Shown: piece after piece, positions 43,558 through 53,013 of the stretch
How positions within the stretch are numbered: the stretch's first letter is position 1
Layout: each line of letters starts with the position of its first letter
Assembly (NCBI RefSeq): GCF_963517015.1
Contig: NZ_CAUQDV010000001.1
Span: 496,001-560,000, forward strand
DNA length: 64,000 nt
Source: an uncultured Devosia sp.
Lineage (GTDB): Bacteria > Pseudomonadota > Alphaproteobacteria > Rhizobiales > Devosiaceae
Direction: 5' to 3'
The notes under the pieces: model-generated
What the model was told of the DNA's origin: nothing
What the model saw: the letters and a program-made list of their open reading frames with translations, nothing else
The model's database searches: none
Position numbers and translations under genes: made by a program

Positions 43558-44654
43558 TCTGCCGCCTCCACCTTATCGAGTGGCTCTGCCTTGAGGTCTG
43601 GGAATGGAACGCCATATTCCTCGCAGGCCGCCCTAATGGTCGCCAACTCGCCGGCCGGCAAAGCTATGCCGGTGGCTTTGCGAGAAGCCTCAAGACGTGC
43701 TTCGGGTTCGCCTGAGACCAGGATTTCCGAGAAGCCGTCTGCCAGAGCCGACCCTTTCACTTTCGCCGTCAGATAATCCATCCTTCCCAGGAAAGACTCC
43801 ATCGACTGGAAAAGGTCGGGCTTGATCGCGAGGATGAAATGACCAACATCCTGAGGCTTGGTGAATTCCTCCGTATGGTTGGTGACCTCGCCAGCAAATG
43901 CCGAGCCGGAAAAAACACCGCTGAAGATATCCATCATCATTGCAATGGCCGACCCCTTGGGGCCCCCGACGGGCAGGACTACGCCGCCGTCCAAGATAGC
44001 GTTCGGGTCGGTCGTGTTCTTGCCATCCTTGTCCAGTCCCCACCCAATGGGGACATCCTGACCTCTCTTGGCAGCCAGTCTGACCTTCCCGCGCGCGGCA
44101 ACTGCGACCGCCATGTCCAGAACGAACGGAGGCAGTTTGCCGCCCGGTGCACCTGCCGCGAATGGGCTCGTACCAAGAACCGGGTCCATGCCACCCCACG
44201 GCGGCATGGATGCCGATGCATTGGTGAAAACCATGGACATGTAGCCGGCCTTCACGGCTTGGATCACGTAGCTGGCTGCCATGCCGAAGTGGCTGCTGCG
44301 GCGAACTGAGACCAGGCCGATGCCGGACGTCGCTGCCATTGCAATCGCCTCTTCCATCGCACGCTTGGCGACGACGAAGCCGAAACCGTCGTCCCCATCG
44401 ATGGACATCGCCACCGCCGACGGAGAAGTCAGCTTCATGTCCGGTGTCGGATTTATCAGTCCGAGACGAATTCGGTTGAGATAGTGGGTGAGACGTACCA
44501 CGCCATGGGTTTCCACGCCCCTGAGGTCGGCTTCCACCAAGCACTCCGCCACAGTGAGGGCGTCTGCTGCCGATAGTCCGTGCTTCTCGAGCAGCTTGGC
44601 CGAGACCTCAGTCAGGTCCTGCGATGCGACGTACAACTTGCCATTGTCAGTCAT
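43554..44654 (-). CDS. Ldh family oxidoreductase (malate/L-lactate dehydrogenase-like)
   Basis: A 366-aa NAD(P)-dependent dehydrogenase of the Ldh_2 (YlbC/ComC/ureidoglycolate dehydrogenase) family from the ATG at 44654 (GAGGAG upstream). The catalytic His lies in SVRRSSHFGMAASYV and the Rossmann-unrelated cofactor region in KGSAIAMMMDIFSGVFSGSAF. It oxidises a 2-hydroxy acid to a 2-oxo acid. It lies between the aldolase and amidohydrolase genes on the minus strand. The 2-oxo acid product would suit aldol cleavage by the HpcH/HpaI-type enzyme next to it. Confidence 0.9.
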   Translation of the reverse strand: MTDNGKLYVASQDLTEVSAKLLEKHGLSAADALTVAECLVEADLRGVETHGVVRLTHYLNRIRLGLINPTPDMKLTSPSAVAMSIDGDDGFGFVVAKRAMEEAIAMAATSGIGLVSVRRSSHFGMAASYVIQAVKAGYMSMVFTNASASMPPWGGMDPVLGTSPFAAGAPGGKLPPFVLDMAVAVAARGKVRLAAKRGQDVPIGWGLDKDGKNTTDPNAILDGGVVLPVGGPKGSAIAMMMDIFSGVFSGSAFAGEVTNHTEEFTKPQDVGHFILAIKPDLFQSMESFLGRMDYLTAKVKGSALADGFSEILVSGEPEARLEASRKATGIALPAGELATIRAACEEYGVPFPDLKAEPLDKVEAAE

Positions 44655-44665
44655 AGGTACTCTCC

Positions 44666-45475
44666 TCACGCCTTGTCGCGATAGCTACGGATCAGGTCGG
44701 CTTTGTCTTTTGCCGCCGAAAGGACGAAGTTCAGATCCGATCCGGACGACACGTATCGCGCGCCTGCTTTGACGAACTTCTCGATAAGTTGCGGCTTGCT
44801 AGCCAGCCCTCCTACGCCCGCAGCTTTGCCGTGCTTCTTGCAGGCCGCGATCACCGTTTCATACGCCTGGTCGACCAAAGCGTTCTCGAATTGGCCGTCG
44901 ATGCCGAGGTCGGCACAGAGGTCATTGGTGCCGATGAGCAGAATGTCCACGCCTTCTACGGCGGCGATTTCGTCGACGTTCTCGAGGCCCTGGCGGCTCT
45001 CGATCATGGCAACGACCGTGGTCGCGTCGTTCATCGCCCGTCGCGCTTGATCTACAGGTCGGCTCACGAAGCCGAGATGCGGGATGCCCACAGTGACCGA
45101 ACGCTCCCCCAAGGGAGCGAATTTGGCGTTGCGGACAACAGTCCTCGCATCCTCCGCGGAAGTTATGTGAGGTGCGATAACCCCTAGCGCGCCACCGTCC
45201 AGCACGCGGGAGACATGCTCGGGGCCGTAGCCAGGGACCCGGACAAATGGGGTCACTCCTGCGAGCAGTCCGGCCATGCAGAGTTGGCTCGTCGTCTCCA
45301 TCGAGAACGAACAGTGCTCGAGATCGATATAGAACGAGTCAAAGTCCATGGCGCGAGCGATGCTGGCGATCTCGATGCTCTGCACCAGACGAACGACCAT
45401 CGAGGCCGCCACCTGGTCGTTTTGAATTCGCTCTTTGACGTTATTCTTCAGTACAAGTTCAGTCTGCTGCGACAT
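44666..45475 (-). CDS. HpcH/HpaI aldolase family protein
   Basis: A 269-aa class II (metal-dependent) aldolase of the citrate-lyase/HpaI family. Motifs: FYIDLEHCSFSMETT, VRVPGYGPEHVSRVLDGGAL (the conserved Arg-containing segment), MIESRQGLENVDEIAAVEGV with the metal-binding Glu, and LLIGTNDLCADLG with the metal-binding Asp. Relatives cleave 4-hydroxy-2-oxo acids to pyruvate and an aldehyde. First gene of the minus-strand operon with the Ldh-family and amidohydrolase genes, which together fit the lower part of a catabolic route. Confidence 0.9.
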   Translation of the reverse strand: MSQQTELVLKNNVKERIQNDQVAASMVVRLVQSIEIASIARAMDFDSFYIDLEHCSFSMETTSQLCMAGLLAGVTPFVRVPGYGPEHVSRVLDGGALGVIAPHITSAEDARTVVRNAKFAPLGERSVTVGIPHLGFVSRPVDQARRAMNDATTVVAMIESRQGLENVDEIAAVEGVDILLIGTNDLCADLGIDGQFENALVDQAYETVIAACKKHGKAAGVGGLASKPQLIEKFVKAGARYVSSGSDLNFVLSAAKDKADLIRSYRDKA

Positions 45476-45557
45476 ATCCGGATTCCCGTTGATGTGCAGT
45501 CAGCTAACCGCAAACCATCGGGCAGCGCTAAGCAGCAGAATTCTCTCTGCCATAAAC

Positions 45558-46472
45558 TCAGCTAATGTCGGCTTGCTCGTGCATGTCCGTCCCTTGCGAA
45601 ATGTATTGCCGCACCAGCTGGATGAACGATCGGCTGGTGCGCAGCAGCGGTCTTCCCAATGGCTTGATCAGAATGGTCTGAACGGACACCGCAGGCTTGA
45701 ACGGTCGACAGACGAGATGCGGCATGGCCGCCGGATTGAAGAGCATCGGCTCGACCAAGGCGATTCCTGCACCATGTCCAGCCAAGGTGAATGCAGTCAT
45801 CGAATAGTTGACCTGGATCGTCCTGACGAGATCGACCTGACTGTCCCTGAATGCCGCTTCCACGGGGCCACCGATAGCCGTCGCCGGAGCATACGTTATG
45901 ATCGGGTGTCCTGCCAGATCGTCCACCGTAATGGCTTCCAGCTCGGCCAGTGGGTGCGACGCAGGCATCACGCAAGCGATCTCGGCGCTCCTCAGCACCT
46001 CGGTTTCGACGGCAGGGTCATCGATGGGGGAAAATCCGAAACCGAAGTCCGCTTCTCGTCGAGCCACCCGCTCGACGACCTGTACTGTGGGCAATGCATG
46101 AACGGCGAAGCGCACGTCCGGATTCTGCACCGAGAATTCGGCGATTGCCTTTGCCAATGGACCGTTGGCAATTGCAAACGTTGCCCCCACCGTGATTGCG
46201 CCAAGACGTCCTCCTGCTAGATCGCTGGCGACTCGACTGACGGTGTCGACCCGTTGGAAAATATTGGCGATGTCGGGAAAGATCGCTTCCGCCTCGGGCG
46301 TCGGGCGCATCCGCCCTCCAGTTCGGTCGAAGAGCTTGATCCTAAGCTGGTCCTCGCAATGCCGCAGGGTAGTGCTGACCGCCGGCTGAGTGACGTTCAA
46401 CAGTTTGGCGGCGCCCGTTACAGAGCCAGCTCGCATGATCGCGTGGAAGACTTCCATTTGTCGCAAGTTCAT
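45558..46472 (-). CDS. LysR-family transcriptional regulator
   Basis: A 304-aa LTTR with N-terminal HTH (MRAGSVTGAAKLLNVTQPAV, then STTLRHCEDQL) and an effector domain from ~90. The ATG at 46472 overlaps the stop of the IclR gene by 4 nt, so the two regulators are co-translated, an unusual pairing. It is followed at 82 bp by the aldolase operon on the same strand, which it may control. The effector is unknown. Confidence 0.9.
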   Translation of the reverse strand: MNLRQMEVFHAIMRAGSVTGAAKLLNVTQPAVSTTLRHCEDQLRIKLFDRTGGRMRPTPEAEAIFPDIANIFQRVDTVSRVASDLAGGRLGAITVGATFAIANGPLAKAIAEFSVQNPDVRFAVHALPTVQVVERVARREADFGFGFSPIDDPAVETEVLRSAEIACVMPASHPLAELEAITVDDLAGHPIITYAPATAIGGPVEAAFRDSQVDLVRTIQVNYSMTAFTLAGHGAGIALVEPMLFNPAAMPHLVCRPFKPAVSVQTILIKPLGRPLLRTSRSFIQLVRQYISQGTDMHEQADIS

Positions 46473-47230
46473 TCGACGGTTCCCGTGCTTGTAGCGCCAC
46501 TATGCTTGGCGATAGTTCTGTGGATGAGCTCCACGTAGAGATCGCGATTTTTCTCGATAACGGCCTCCACGCTGAAAATGCCGACAGCTAGTGGGGTCGG
46601 GCCAAACGAATCCGGCAGGAACATTGCCAGGCCGCCCGCTCCAGGCACCACGCCGCCTATCGAAACAGCGTAGCCCTGCTCTCGAACCGCAGCCAGCGTA
46701 GTCTGCAGCCGCCCGATGTCGGCGTGCTTGAGGGGGTCGGGCTCCTCATTGTTGAGGCGCCGTATCATTCTGCCGACATGGTCGTTGTCAAATCTCGACA
46801 GGAGCACATGGCCCACTGCGGTTTTCGCTATGCTTCGAAACGACCCTGGATCAGCATGAAGGCGCACTGGGCCGGTGGCATCTATGACCTGCACGTATTG
46901 TACACGAAGCCCGCTTTGCACTCCGAGGATAATGGTCTCACCCGTAGCATCGCTGAGGTCCCTCATGACTGCCTTCACAGCCTCGCTGTCGTAGAGCGTG
47001 GTTCCGACCCACTCAACGAGGAAAAGCAGCCGCGACGTTGGGAGGTAGGTCCGCAGCTTCGTGTCGTAACTTAGGTATCCGAGCGACACCATAGTCCTCA
47101 TGACGGTTGAGACGCTGGAGTTTGGATACCCGTAGTGCTTGGCCAGTTCCGCTACGGAAACTTGCCGCTGAACCTTCGCAAAGTACTCGAGGAACTCGAA
47201 CACGCGCTGTGCCGATTTAACGCTTTCCAT
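46469..47230 (-). CDS. IclR-family transcriptional regulator
   Basis: A 253-aa protein from the ATG at 47230 (SD GGAGG). The N-terminal winged HTH is SVAELAKHYGYPNSSVSTVM, and the C-terminal effector domain carries the usual SIAKTAVGHVLLS and EQGYAVSIGGVVPGAGGLAM segments. It is divergent from the flavin monooxygenase operon across ~150 bp and probably regulates that operon, and it is co-transcribed with the LysR gene behind it. IclR members often sense aromatic acids or their products. Confidence 0.9.
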   Translation of the reverse strand: MESVKSAQRVFEFLEYFAKVQRQVSVAELAKHYGYPNSSVSTVMRTMVSLGYLSYDTKLRTYLPTSRLLFLVEWVGTTLYDSEAVKAVMRDLSDATGETIILGVQSGLRVQYVQVIDATGPVRLHADPGSFRSIAKTAVGHVLLSRFDNDHVGRMIRRLNNEEPDPLKHADIGRLQTTLAAVREQGYAVSIGGVVPGAGGLAMFLPDSFGPTPLAVGIFSVEAVIEKNRDLYVELIHRTIAKHSGATSTGTVE

Positions 47231-47381
47231 ACCAATCCTCCGGCCGAAACTCAAAACACATACATGTAAATGATGCGCATGGGAATATTTCGAGTTGCGA
47301 ATTTCTCGTCAAGGCGCCTATCCATGTTGACCGCGACAAGCATCTGCGCAGGTCGCTGCTTCACACGGAGGAGTTACGGAT

Positions 47382-48746
47382 ATGGTGGAAAAACGTTCGG
47401 ACAAGATGCGTCTTGGATGTTTCTATTGGCCCGGCGGTCACCACGTCGCTGGTTGGCGTCATCCGTCAGCGGAAAGCGATAGCGCATTCAATTTCCAGCG
47501 CTGCGTGGAGTTGGCCAAGATTGCTGAGCGCGGCAAATTTGACCTGTTCTTCTTGGCCGATCTGGTCGGTATCCGCCCAGAACAGTTGGACGCTCAGGCA
47601 GGTGCGGCGCGCGCCGTTTACTTCGAACCGCTCACCCTCCTCGCCGCTTTGTCGGCTGTCACGGATAAGATCGGTTTGGTGGCGACCGCGACGACGACTT
47701 ACAACGAGCCCTATCATCTGGCTCGAAAGTTCGCGTCCATCGACCTCATCAATGGCGGTCGCACCGGCTGGAACCTCGTCACTTCCCACAATCAGGCGGA
47801 AGCCGCGAACTTCAGCGCCAAGTCGCACATGGCTCATGCTGACAGATACGTCCGTGCACGTGAGTTCGCCCACGTGGTGAAGGGCCTCTGGGACAGTTGG
47901 GAACCGGATGCGGTGATTGGCGACAAGGAGAATGGTCGGTACTTCGATCCTTCCAAGCTGCACTTCCTCGATCATGAAGGCGATCAGTTCTCCGTCAAAG
48001 GGCCGCTGAACGTGGTTCGTTCGCCCCAAGGGCATCCTGTGATCGTGCAGGCCGGATCCTCGGGCCCTGGTCGCGAACTGGCGGCAGAGACGGCTGAAGT
48101 GATCTTCACTGCTGCCGAAAGCTTGGAAGAGGGTCAGGCCTTCTACAGCGACACCAAGGGTAGGCTGGGCAAGTATGGCCGTAAGTCCGAAGACGTGGCC
48201 ATCATGCCGGGTATCTTCCCAGTCGTCGGTGCCACTGAGAAGGAAGCCAAAGAAAAGTACGAGTACCTCCAGTCCCTGGTCCAGCCGTCGGTGGGCATGT
48301 TCCTGCTCCAGCATATGCTGGGTCGCGACCTGTCGATGTACGCATTGGATGAGCCACTGCCCGATCTGCCAGAGCACGACGGCGCCAAGGGGCGCACCGA
48401 AGTGATCATGCGCACTGCCCGCAAGGACAATCTGACGCTCCGCCAGCTCTACCTGACGGTGGCAGTCGCTCGAGGGCACAACGTCGTTCTGGGAACTCCG
48501 GAGCAAATCGCCGACGAAATGGAATCGTGGTTCCAGGGACGGGCCGCAGATGGCTTCAACGTTCTGCCCCCGGTGTTCCCAACGGGCCTCGAAGACTTCG
48601 TGGATCACGTGGTTCCTGAACTTCAACGCCGCGGCTTGTTCCGCGAAGAGTACGAAGGCTCGACCTTGCGGGAGCACCTGGGACTGTCCGTGCCAGAGTT
48701 CAATCACGATCGTCCCGCTTGGGAGAAGGCCTCTGAGCCTTCCTGA
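47382..48746 (+). CDS. FMNH2-dependent monooxygenase, NtaA/SnaA/DszA family
   Basis: A 454-aa luciferase-like (LLM) flavin monooxygenase. The N-terminal MRLGCFYWPGGHHVAGWRHP and SATTTYNEPYHLARKFASID-type stretch (residues ~105-125) are typical. The family hallmark is GRTGWNLVTSHNQAEAANFS, followed by AHADRYVRAREFAHVVKGLW. Relatives attack nitrilotriacetate, EDTA, sulfones and pyrazine- or imide-type rings. It depends on reduced flavin from a partner, and the overlapping next gene encodes that reductase (TGATG junction at 48744-48748). The substrate is not identifiable. Confidence 0.93.
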   Translation: MVEKRSDKMRLGCFYWPGGHHVAGWRHPSAESDSAFNFQRCVELAKIAERGKFDLFFLADLVGIRPEQLDAQAGAARAVYFEPLTLLAALSAVTDKIGLVATATTTYNEPYHLARKFASIDLINGGRTGWNLVTSHNQAEAANFSAKSHMAHADRYVRAREFAHVVKGLWDSWEPDAVIGDKENGRYFDPSKLHFLDHEGDQFSVKGPLNVVRSPQGHPVIVQAGSSGPGRELAAETAEVIFTAAESLEEGQAFYSDTKGRLGKYGRKSEDVAIMPGIFPVVGATEKEAKEKYEYLQSLVQPSVGMFLLQHMLGRDLSMYALDEPLPDLPEHDGAKGRTEVIMRTARKDNLTLRQLYLTVAVARGHNVVLGTPEQIADEMESWFQGRAADGFNVLPPVFPTGLEDFVDHVVPELQRRGLFREEYEGSTLREHLGLSVPEFNHDRPAWEKASEPS

Positions 48747-49741
48747 TGGGGTTAAAACAAATGACAGCAGTAACTATTGATGCGAGCGCCTCGGCGGATC
48801 GACAGAAGATCGACGGTGGTGATCCAAGCATGGACCCACGTCAGTTCCGTCAGTGCCTCGCCCAGTTCGCAACGGGCGTTACCATCGTCACGACCAACGT
48901 CGAGGGAGAGCTCGCCGGCGTGACTGCGAACTCGTTCTCGTCCTTGTCTTTGGATCCTCCGCTGATCCTTTGGTCGATCGGTCGGACTTCTCGCAGTTTC
49001 AGCATCTTCGAGCGTGCGAAGAACTTTGCGATCAGCGTGCTGGGGGACAACCAGGTCGAGGTGTCCCAGCACTTCTCGAGCAAGGAGGTCGACAAGTTCG
49101 CTGGTGCTCCCTGGAGGGCCGGGCGTGAAGGCGTGCCGCTGATCGAAGGAGCAATCGCGCATTTCGAATGCGCCGTTGAGAACATTCTCGATGGAGGCGA
49201 CCACATCATCATTGTTGGGCGCGTCGCGTCCTACGGACGTTATGCCGGCCAACCTTTGCTCTTCTCTCAGGGGCGATATGGAATTGCCGAAGAGCATCCG
49301 AACTTTGCGGTGAAGATGGTCCCACCATCTGCGGATGGTGCTGTGGTCGCGGAAGACCTGCCGCTGCTGCCGCTGCTCTTTCGAGCGTACCACCAGATGT
49401 CGGCCGAGTTTGACGAGCATCGGCGCGCGGAGGGAACCACCATATCCGAAGGTCGCACTCTTGCTGCGCTCTACCAATCGCCTGACATCGACCTGCAGAC
49501 CTTGCTTGCCAAGACATTTCTTGGCCGCAGGGATGCCGAGGACGCCGTTCGAGATCTGACGAGCCGCGGACTGCTGATGCAGTCGGGCAATGGGCAGCTG
49601 AGATTGACCAATGCAGGCGTTGAGACCCGATTGGCGATCAGCCGCCGTTGGGAGCAATTCCAAAACGATAGGCTCAGCCAGTTCTCGGCGAAAGAAAAGT
49701 TCACGACGAAGGACGTGCTTTCGCGATTGATCAAGGGTTGA
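48746..49741 (+). CDS. Flavin reductase with C-terminal MarR-like domain
   Basis: A 331-aa protein; the ATG at 48746 overlaps the monooxygenase stop, with 48761 as an alternative. Residues ~30-195 are a HpaC/NtaB-type flavin reductase (RQCLAQFATGVTIVTTNVEG, then SFSSLSLDPPLILWSIGRTS). The C-terminal ~130 residues read as a winged-helix MarR-like module (TLAALYQSPDIDLQTLLAKT, then VRDLTSRGLLMQSGNGQLRL). This layout matches the reductase C1 of 4-hydroxyphenylacetate hydroxylase of Acinetobacter baumannii, whose C-terminal domain controls activity through substrate binding. It supplies FMNH2 to the upstream monooxygenase. Confidence 0.88.
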   Translation: MGLKQMTAVTIDASASADRQKIDGGDPSMDPRQFRQCLAQFATGVTIVTTNVEGELAGVTANSFSSLSLDPPLILWSIGRTSRSFSIFERAKNFAISVLGDNQVEVSQHFSSKEVDKFAGAPWRAGREGVPLIEGAIAHFECAVENILDGGDHIIIVGRVASYGRYAGQPLLFSQGRYGIAEEHPNFAVKMVPPSADGAVVAEDLPLLPLLFRAYHQMSAEFDEHRRAEGTTISEGRTLAALYQSPDIDLQTLLAKTFLGRRDAEDAVRDLTSRGLLMQSGNGQLRLTNAGVETRLAISRRWEQFQNDRLSQFSAKEKFTTKDVLSRLIKG

Positions 49742-49808
49742 GCGCTGCAAAGGGTCGGCGTCGCCGGCCACTACCAGTCAACTAGATTTCCATAGGAGGA
49801 GGAAAACT

Positions 49809-51044
49809 ATGAAGAAATTCAAGGCGAGGCGCGCGTTTGCGGGTCTGTTGGCATTTGTCACGGTTTCGGTACCACTGGCTGCTGCACCAGCAATGGCGCA
49901 GGATGCTCTCAAGGTGGGAGCCATAAACCCATACTCGGGTGCCGTTGCCATCTACGGCGACGAAGTCACTCGAGGCTACGAACTTGCCGCCGAGGAGATC
50001 AACGCGGCAGGTGGACTGCTCGGTCGACCTGTGGAGATCTTGCGCGGCAACGCTACCAATCCCCAAGAAGCCATCGCGGCCGTCGATCAGCTTGCCAATC
50101 TCGACGGCGCAGAGCTCTTCGTCGGCACGTTCATGAGTTCCGTCTCGGCTGCCGGCAGCGAAACGGCCCTGCAGTATGGTAAGTTGTATTGGGATACCAA
50201 TGCAGTTGCGGCCAATCTGACCGAGCGCGGCATACCCAACTTCATCCGGTCGGGCCCGTTCGCTGGCACTTTTGCACAACAGTCCATCGATGCGGTCACG
50301 GGCCTGGTCGCCAAGGAGCTTGGCAAGGAACCGACTGCACTGAAGGTTTGGATCACGCATGAGGATTCCGTCTACGGAACCAGCGTTGCAGAAATCCAGG
50401 AGCAGTTGCTGCACGACGCAGGAATCGAAGTATCGGGCGTGAGCGCATACAGCGCCAAGGCCATCGACGTCACCGACAGCATCTTGCGGATGCGAGACGC
50501 GTCCCCCGATGTGTGGATCACCACGGGATACATTCCGGACACGAACCTGCTGTTGCGGACCAGCCGAGACCAAGGGTATCGGCCACCGGCGATCATCATC
50601 ACCGGCACCGGCGATACATCGGAGACCAACGAAGCCTTGGGCGACTACCTCAACGGTATCTTGGTGGTCAACTATCCCCGGTACGACACAGCCGAGTCCT
50701 TCGCTCCAGGCGTGGGCGATTACGTGGCGGCCTACGAGGCGAAATTCGGCACGCCCCCGATCGCGCCGCAGAGCCTGAACGCATATGTCGGATTCAAGAT
50801 TCTGGCAGAAGCGGTGACCGCTGCTGCTTCGACCGCCCCAGATGCGGTCCGTGCGGCTGCATTGGCCATCGACAAGCCGATGGGCTCCTACGAGACTGGT
50901 TTCGGTGTCAAATTCGACGATACCATGCAAAACACGCGAGCCTTTCCGACAGTCGGTCAATGGCAGGACGGTTCGGTCAAGACCGTCTTCCCGGTAGAGG
51001 CTGCCAACACTGAGACCTCAATCCAGAGCCTGAGCGGAAACTGA
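49809..51044 (+). CDS. ABC transporter substrate-binding protein, branched-chain amino acid (Liv) type
   Basis: A 411-aa periplasmic protein with a Sec signal peptide (basic MKKFKARRAFAG, hydrophobic core, cleavage near AMAQD). The mature part is a type 1 periplasmic binding fold (LKVGAINPYSGAVAIYGDEV, then GLLGRPVEILRGNATNPQEA). It starts the livHMGF-like operon downstream of the monooxygenase pair. SD GGAGGAGG. In catabolic clusters such binding proteins often take up aromatic acids or amides, so the substrate need not be an amino acid. Confidence 0.9.
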   Translation: MKKFKARRAFAGLLAFVTVSVPLAAAPAMAQDALKVGAINPYSGAVAIYGDEVTRGYELAAEEINAAGGLLGRPVEILRGNATNPQEAIAAVDQLANLDGAELFVGTFMSSVSAAGSETALQYGKLYWDTNAVAANLTERGIPNFIRSGPFAGTFAQQSIDAVTGLVAKELGKEPTALKVWITHEDSVYGTSVAEIQEQLLHDAGIEVSGVSAYSAKAIDVTDSILRMRDASPDVWITTGYIPDTNLLLRTSRDQGYRPPAIIITGTGDTSETNEALGDYLNGILVVNYPRYDTAESFAPGVGDYVAAYEAKFGTPPIAPQSLNAYVGFKILAEAVTAAASTAPDAVRAAALAIDKPMGSYETGFGVKFDDTMQNTRAFPTVGQWQDGSVKTVFPVEAANTETSIQSLSGN

Positions 51045-51048
51045 GCGA

Positions 51049-51070
51049 CGGGGGCGCTGTGGCGCCCCCG
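51049..51070 (+). promoter_or_regulatory. Intercistronic hairpin between binding-protein and permease genes
   Basis: Perfect 9-bp stem CGGGGGCGC / GCGCCCCCG with TGTG loop, no T-tract. Its place right after the binding-protein gene fits an mRNA-stabilising or attenuating element that keeps binding protein in excess over the membrane components. Confidence 0.55.
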
Positions 51071-51092
51071 CAACTCCAACAGGTGAGGCGCC

Positions 51093-51983
51093 ATGTCCAT
51101 CTTTCTCAACGTCGTTGTGGTCGGAATACTGCTTGGCGGCATCTACGGCCTCGTCAGTATCGGACTCAATCTGATCTTCGGTGTCATTCGCATCGTCAAT
51201 TTCGCACAGGGCGAGTTCGTGATGCTTGGCATGTATGGGGCATACCTCTCCTATGCAATGCTGGGCACCGATCCGTATGTTTCCATATTGATCGTCGTGC
51301 CCGCTCTGTTCGTGTTCGGCGTATTCGTCCAGCGTTTCGTCCTGCAGCCGCTTCAGAACGAACCGATGATGCAGATCTTCGCAACGTTCGGGTTGTTGAT
51401 ACTGCTGCAGAACGGCGTCTTGGCCATAACTCGCGGCATGAATTACACAGTGCCGTCCAGTGTCTCCAACATGACGATCAATGCCGGTGGTATCACCATC
51501 GGCGTGTCCCGGCTCGTCGCCCTGATCGCTGTTACGCTAGTGGCTGTTGGGCTTGCGTGGTTCCTCAAGAACACCTTGCCTGGCAAGGCAGTTCGGGCCG
51601 TGACCCAAGATCGCCGGTCCGCTCGTCTCATGGGCATCAATGTCGAACGCACATTCATGCTCACCTTTGGGGTGGGTGCCGCATTGGCCGGTCTTGCTGG
51701 CACTCTTCTATCGCCGATCTACACCATGTCCCCGCAGATTGGCGGCAATTTCATCATCGCCGCTTTTGCTGTGGTCGTTCTGGGTGGGCTCGGCAGCGTA
51801 TGGGGAGCCTTTTTCGGCGGGTTCATCATCGGCGTCATCGAAGCCTTGGCAGGCTACTACCTCGATCCGGAACTGAAGCATGTCGCCTGGTTCCTCGTAT
51901 TCATTGCCGTGCTGATCATTCGCCCAAGTGGCCTGTTTGGTATCGCCGGCGCAGAAGAAGTTGGTCTCCGTGAGCAGAACTGA
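51093..51983 (+). CDS. livH: ABC transporter permease LivH-like
   Basis: A 296-aa inner-membrane protein with about eight hydrophobic helices and the LivH-type segment GGIYGLVSIGLNLIFGVIRI near the N-terminus and AVRAVTQDRRSARLMGINVE (the coupling region) in the middle. It pairs with the LivM-like protein, whose gene overlaps its 3' end by 14 nt. Confidence 0.92.
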   Translation: MSIFLNVVVVGILLGGIYGLVSIGLNLIFGVIRIVNFAQGEFVMLGMYGAYLSYAMLGTDPYVSILIVVPALFVFGVFVQRFVLQPLQNEPMMQIFATFGLLILLQNGVLAITRGMNYTVPSSVSNMTINAGGITIGVSRLVALIAVTLVAVGLAWFLKNTLPGKAVRAVTQDRRSARLMGINVERTFMLTFGVGAALAGLAGTLLSPIYTMSPQIGGNFIIAAFAVVVLGGLGSVWGAFFGGFIIGVIEALAGYYLDPELKHVAWFLVFIAVLIIRPSGLFGIAGAEEVGLREQN

Positions 51984-53013
51984 CACCATAGCGGGTGCAC
52001 CCGCCAACGCGCCGACAGGCAAGATCGCCGGAGTTACGACATTCCGCCAACAAGCCGTGCGGATTGGTATCGTCGTGACGGTACTTCTGCTCGGAAGCTT
52101 TCTATTGTCCGGCCAGCCGTTCCTCTTAAACATCGCTGCGTACACTTTCCTATTCGCTGGCTTGGCCACTAGTTGGAACATCATCGGTGGGTATGGTGGT
52201 CAGTTCTCCCTGCTCCATGGCGCGTTCTTCGCGATCGGCGGTTACACGACGGCAAACCTCTACATCCATTTTCAGGTCTCGCCATGGCTTGCCCTGATGC
52301 CTGCCGCGTTGCTGGCGGGACTGGTGGGCGCGCTCGTATGCTGGCCGCTGTTTCGACTGAAGGGAAAGTTCTTCGGCATCGCTACGATGGCGGTGAGCGA
52401 AGTGGCACTGGTCCTGGCCAACTATTTCCAGCCTTTGACAGGGGGGCCTCAGGGCATGTCGCTGCCCTTTAATGCATCCTTTCTCAACATGATCTTCACC
52501 GATCGTTTCTCGTATGCCTTGCTAATGCTGGGCTTTCTCGCCTTCACACTTTTCGTGAGCGGTTACGTATTCCGCTCCCGGCTCGGCTATTATTTGCAGG
52601 CTGTCCGCGACGATCAGGACGCCGCCCGGGCCAGCGGCATCGATGTGACCAGGGTCAAGCTGACGGGAATGGCCCTCAGCGCAGCGATGACCGGCATGGG
52701 CGGCGTGCTCTTCGTGATGTACCTGCGCTTCATCGATCCGCCCACCTTCATGTCGCTGCCCGACATAGGCGTGAGGTTCTTGCTCATTTCGCTCATTGGT
52801 GGCGTCGGGACCGTCTTCGGTCCGCTGATCGGCGCACTATTGATCGTGCCGGTGGAATTCCAACTGCGCGCATGGCTGGGCGGCAGTGTGCCTGGTGGTC
52901 ATCTCGTCGTGCTCGGCTTCGTTCTCGTGCTTTGCGCTCTGTTCTTGAAGCGCGGCATAGTTGGAGCGGCACTGTCGGCCTGGGAACGCGTTCGGAGGAA
53001 CGACAATGTCTGA
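51970..53013 (+). CDS. livM: ABC transporter permease LivM-like
   Basis: A 347-aa inner-membrane protein with about ten hydrophobic helices. The LivM signature is YGGQFSLLHGAFFAIGGYTT near the N-terminal third, and the coupling stretch is AVRDDQDAARASGIDVTRVK. The GTG at 51970 is taken as start because it gives a short overlap with livH; longer GTG and TTG readings are open. The 3' end overlaps the livG-like start by 8 nt. Confidence 0.88.
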   Translation: MSRTDTIAGAPANAPTGKIAGVTTFRQQAVRIGIVVTVLLLGSFLLSGQPFLLNIAAYTFLFAGLATSWNIIGGYGGQFSLLHGAFFAIGGYTTANLYIHFQVSPWLALMPAALLAGLVGALVCWPLFRLKGKFFGIATMAVSEVALVLANYFQPLTGGPQGMSLPFNASFLNMIFTDRFSYALLMLGFLAFTLFVSGYVFRSRLGYYLQAVRDDQDAARASGIDVTRVKLTGMALSAAMTGMGGVLFVMYLRFIDPPTFMSLPDIGVRFLLISLIGGVGTVFGPLIGALLIVPVEFQLRAWLGGSVPGGHLVVLGFVLVLCALFLKRGIVGAALSAWERVRRNDNV

